Of a stretch of DNA of 64,000 nt, positions 60,381 through 64,000 are shown piece by piece. A program made the position numbers and the translations under genes. Every line of letters begins with the position of its first letter. The stretch's first letter is position 1. The DNA is from Scatophagus argus (taxonomy: Eukaryota > Chordata > Actinopteri > Scatophagidae): positions 11,868,802 to 11,932,801 of the forward strand of contig NC_058512.1 of assembly GCF_020382885.2 (NCBI RefSeq), given 5' to 3'. The notes under the pieces are model-generated. The model saw only the letters and a program-made list of their open reading frames with translations. It had not been told where the DNA came from and did no database searches.

Positions 60381-63300
60381 ATTGTCTGTCTTTGTTTTTT
60401 CAAATAACATTCGCTTACCTCATGGTTTAAAATCTGCATGACAGCTTGTGTTTCTTGCCCCACAGGACTTCTTTTTGGCAATTCAGCAGCATTCCAAGAT
60501 CTAAGCAATTAACCAGGTGAGTGCAATGTTTCTATTGTCAATAGAAATGATGGCCAAAGCTGCAAAAATGAGACAAAATATGTAAAAAAAAAAAAAAAAA
60601 GCAAGCATGTTGCTAATCCTCATGTGGTCCTGTATGCATACCACCTGTGACCCCAGAAATTTGAAATAAATGTTGGGTATTTTTGCTAATTGTATTTTTA
60701 CGTACATCTGGCACAAATGAAGTAGACTGCATACCGTAATGCCACTGCTTGCCCTTGGTGCAGGGCAAGAAAATGGAGCACTATGAAATGCTAATCAAAT
60801 TTAAGGGAAACCATTTCTGAATTCTCAAAGTTTTATCCCACCCCATCCCCTTGACTCAGTATGTGTGAGGTGTTATCAGTCCCTTGGGGGAAGCAAGGGA
60901 ACCTTGGCCTACACAGTCTTAGGGAAGGGAAAGACGGAAGTCTTCAGGGGGAAGAACACCCACACACACAATGGATGCCTGCAGAAAGTAAAACAGGTCA
61001 GGACTCCAGTGGTCTGATAAGGCAGAGGACTCATGAATTAAAGAGTGGTGGAGGAAATATAACATTTTTCCTTTCCATTCAGTCTATCGGGACTACTCGC
61101 TTGCCAGTGAAATTACCTGGAGAGAAGCTGGTCCGATAATGGACTGCCAGAGACGAGATTCACTCTGGTAATTTCTCTCTGCACGTAAGGGCAGATTGGC
61201 GCTGGAAATTCAAAACACTTTTTGCTGCCTTTTGGGAAATTTGAGAGATGAGGGAGTTACATTATCATAATCGATCATTTGTATCTGCTTAAATACCTAT
61301 TTTTCTACTGTGTAATGGAAGCCATTCTTCCACAAATCAATCCCTGTTGGTTGAATATTGGATTTATAAGGCTCATTGCGCTTAATTAAAAGAGCCAGTG
61401 GGAGCTGTCATCATTCCCTAAAGTTATGTATGTTCACTTATATTAAGGTTTCACTATAACATACAGTATTATATCAGTTTTTATTCAGAGCAACCATACT
61501 TTCCAAATCCACCACTCCAGCCAAGTTACTTGTGCAGATAAAAGGCCAAAAGAAACCTGTACCTTTGTGTTTTTGGGGGTAAATGAGGACCTTGGTTCTT
61601 CTTTATTCCTTCTGCAGAGAAGCAGATGATAAATATGGAAGTGGTAATGGCAGAGGAGAGGGCAGGGATGCAGTGGGTCTTCTTTCTGTAATGACTGGTT
61701 TAAGTGAGTGCTGTAATGGGCTGGGTTGCCAGGGCCAGTGATTTACGGGACCTCCTCCTGTCATCATGCTGTTGTGGTAGCTTGGAGGGTGAACCAGTGA
61801 GTTCAACATTCTTTCCCTATAATATCCTAAAAAAACGAAAAAAGAAAACATCAACACAAGATATATATGTATGCATATTAGCCTTTTTCATTCCTGCAAA
61901 GACAAGTGTGGTTCTGCATATTTATCACAGAGAGAAAGGGAGAAGAGTGGCCTTGTTCCAAGCTAACCTTTAACTGAGAGTGTGGGCGATACCATGGAGG
62001 TGTGCGCTTGCAAAATGATGAATGGTGCCCAGAGAGAAAAGCTGGATGCAATTTCTTACCATAAGCCCCAAAGTTGAAACTTTGAGAGGATCCTGACTGC
62101 AGCTGTACCTTGAAACAACTCCTGAGTCCAGGTTTATCAGATGCCTCCGGAATAATATACATGAAGTAGTTATTTCTCACTTTGAAAAAGGTTATAATGT
62201 CCTCCATGGGGTCTTTTGGTGGGCAAACAAAGTGAAGGGGAGCCTGAGGGGAGGAAAGGTGGGTAAATAGCTTCTCTAATGGAGTTCTAATCTGTGGAGG
62301 CAATCTGCAGAGAGCTGCCCCTGGCTGTGCCAGTTGGGGTGATGAGACAGAGGTGACAGCGTGGCAGTTATTATTAGTGGTATCATTGATCAGACACCCA
62401 CAGTGAAAGAGTTAGAGAAGGATGATGGATTCAGTGGCTCCAGTCCAGCTCAGACATGAAGCCTGTCAGGAGCGAATCAGGAAGGGGCTCAATGTGTCCA
62501 TGCAGAAAAAAAAAAGAAAGGATCAGGAGTAGGGGGTGTTGTTCTGTACTCAGGTGGGGTCTTGGTCATAGTTCAGAGATGGGTTGGCTATATTTGACAG
62601 AAATCATCCATCTCAGGCAGTGACCCATTCCAAATGAAAGCCTTTGTGTTTTTAGTCGGACTACAGACAACTTGTTCTCTACAAGGATATGGAGAAAAAC
62701 AAGACTAATCATTATCTTTTCATTTCAGTCTCTGAAGATTTGGATTGGTTGCTTGAACTATCCTGAACTATATGTACCTTTATTACTGCTGGTCATGAAC
62801 AAAAGAGAATGAACTTGCCCTCTCCATTTCCTGAGGATGGAAAAATAAAATTGGTCCCAAGTTGGGATGACTAACACTAGGCGTTTTATAATTGTATGTC
62901 AATAATCCTCACCCACTCATGATTACAGAAAGATTCCACAAAGAAAGTGAACAAATAAGAAAACAAGGCTAAGAGTCCACAGCTATGCTAGAAGCACTCT
63001 GAGGCTGTACTTGTTTATAATGTTCACCATCTTAGTTTACAAAGTAGAGCTGAGGTGGATGGGAGTATCATTCGTTTTGCAGGTGATCAGAATTAATAAT
63101 AATAAAGAAAAACAAAACAAAACAAATTTTCACCTGACAAAGGTCACGCCAAAGTTAGTCCCATTCAGAGGGGTAGGCCTGCATGAATGCATGAATGTCC
63201 GTATGACATACCACAAACAAACAAACAAATATATGTAAACCTTGTGGTGATTCTAGAGAAAAAGTCAGAAATTCTTAGGCTGCATACTTTAAACTTAAGA

Positions 63301-64000
63301 ATGTCATTTTGTTTGACAGAGTAATTTTCTGAGTCTTTATTATTGTGGTTTGTAGAATAGCAGGAGCAGCTTGTCAAGTTAAGATAATATGAGTTACTTG
63401 AGTTACCCTCCTAGGTTGTGTTTTCTTTCATTGGTGTTTTTTCCCCAAAGTGTTGTAATGCCCAAAGGTATGACATCTGGTGTTTCTCAAACACAAGCGT
63501 CCTTGGCAGAGATTAAAGACATGGGACTACAAATAAAACAAAAATGGCAAAATTAATTGTAAGACAAGTATTCATTTATAAATGCCTGCTTTTCAAGGTC
63601 ATCTTCGGTAGTGAATAACGTTCAAGAGGAACTCAATCTTGGAGGGAGGTTTAATGAGTGCTACCAAAGCAACTCACTGACATTTGCTGTGGGGTGGACC
63701 TGAAAGGGTTGTTCTTTTAAATACATACAATTTGATTTCACTTAATTTCTTCTGACTTTTGTGTTACAGCAAAGGATTTTGCAAAGTGTTCCATAGCTGT
63801 GCGATATCTTTTTGTCTTTAGAATTCAGTATGAATAATACAATTTTCTGCTGACAGCTTTGACACTTATTAATAATGTAGTTGCAAAAGTTCATCATATC
63901 TACTCAGTGAAATGAAAACAGGATTTTAATGCCACAGATTCAGACCAATGTGCCATGCCATCAGCTCAAATTTATATTCTACCTGGATGACATCTAATGT
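60381..64000. other. Right-end gene-poor region
   Basis: No protein-coding exon was identified up to the edge of the window. The interval includes a poly(A) run (60584-60600), a CNE-like block (61300-61440) and short simple repeats such as ACAAACAAACAAA near 63.22 kb. It continues the gene desert seen to the left of the LINE. Confidence 0.55.

Noticed and set aside
1-64000. CRISPR arrays, prokaryotic operons, phage or integrative elements
   Set aside because: No regularly spaced direct repeats, ribosome-binding-site-led operons or integrase-like frames are present; the sequence is vertebrate.

Overview
This window is vertebrate nuclear DNA, most likely from a ray-finned (teleost) fish. The protein-coding genes are split by GT-AG introns, are fairly compact, and encode proteins very close to their human orthologues. 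The interspersed repeats (an L2/CR1-like LINE fragment with a TTCTGA-type tail, and a second common fish repeat) are typical of teleosts. No bacterial, viral, plasmid or CRISPR feature was seen.

Layout: positions 1 to about 5.7 kb are intergenic, with microsatellites and one block that looks like a conserved non-coding element. hook3 lies on the minus strand: about 5 kb of inferred 3' UTR (5.7-10.67 kb), then 23 coding exons from 10674 to 29494. rnf170 follows on the same strand (coding 32555-35607, plus a non-coding first exon near 36.4 kb). gpn3 (36949-39129, plus strand) is head-to-head with rnf170 across a short shared promoter. arpc3 (39627-42895, plus) follows gpn3 in tandem, only about 0.5 kb from stop to start. 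ube2g1 (44662-47047, minus) converges on arpc3. From about 47.3 kb to the end I found no host protein-coding exon: a gene desert with one dead LINE, one fish repeat and several blocks that read like conserved non-coding elements.

All five gene models were built exon by exon. They give complete reading frames of 717 (hook3), 268 (rnf170), 285 (gpn3), 178 (arpc3) and 169 (ube2g1) residues, matching the lengths of the human proteins closely. Functionally these are separate housekeeping genes: dynein adaptor, ER-membrane ubiquitin ligase, RNA polymerase II assembly GTPase, Arp2/3 subunit and ubiquitin-conjugating enzyme. They do not form a pathway; rnf170 and ube2g1 both belong to ubiquitin transfer, but nothing here shows they work together.

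The observations most worth checking are: an unannotated-looking in-frame 63-nt cassette exon in the hook3 coiled coil that adds exactly three heptads; a GC-AG intron in hook3; an upstream ORF ending six bases before the hook3 start; a hairpin in the hook3 3' UTR; a perfect 20-bp palindrome just upstream of the gpn3 start; and a recurring ACGTTAGC-type palindromic motif around the starts of hook3, rnf170, gpn3 and arpc3. I did not find a convincing new multi-gene system.
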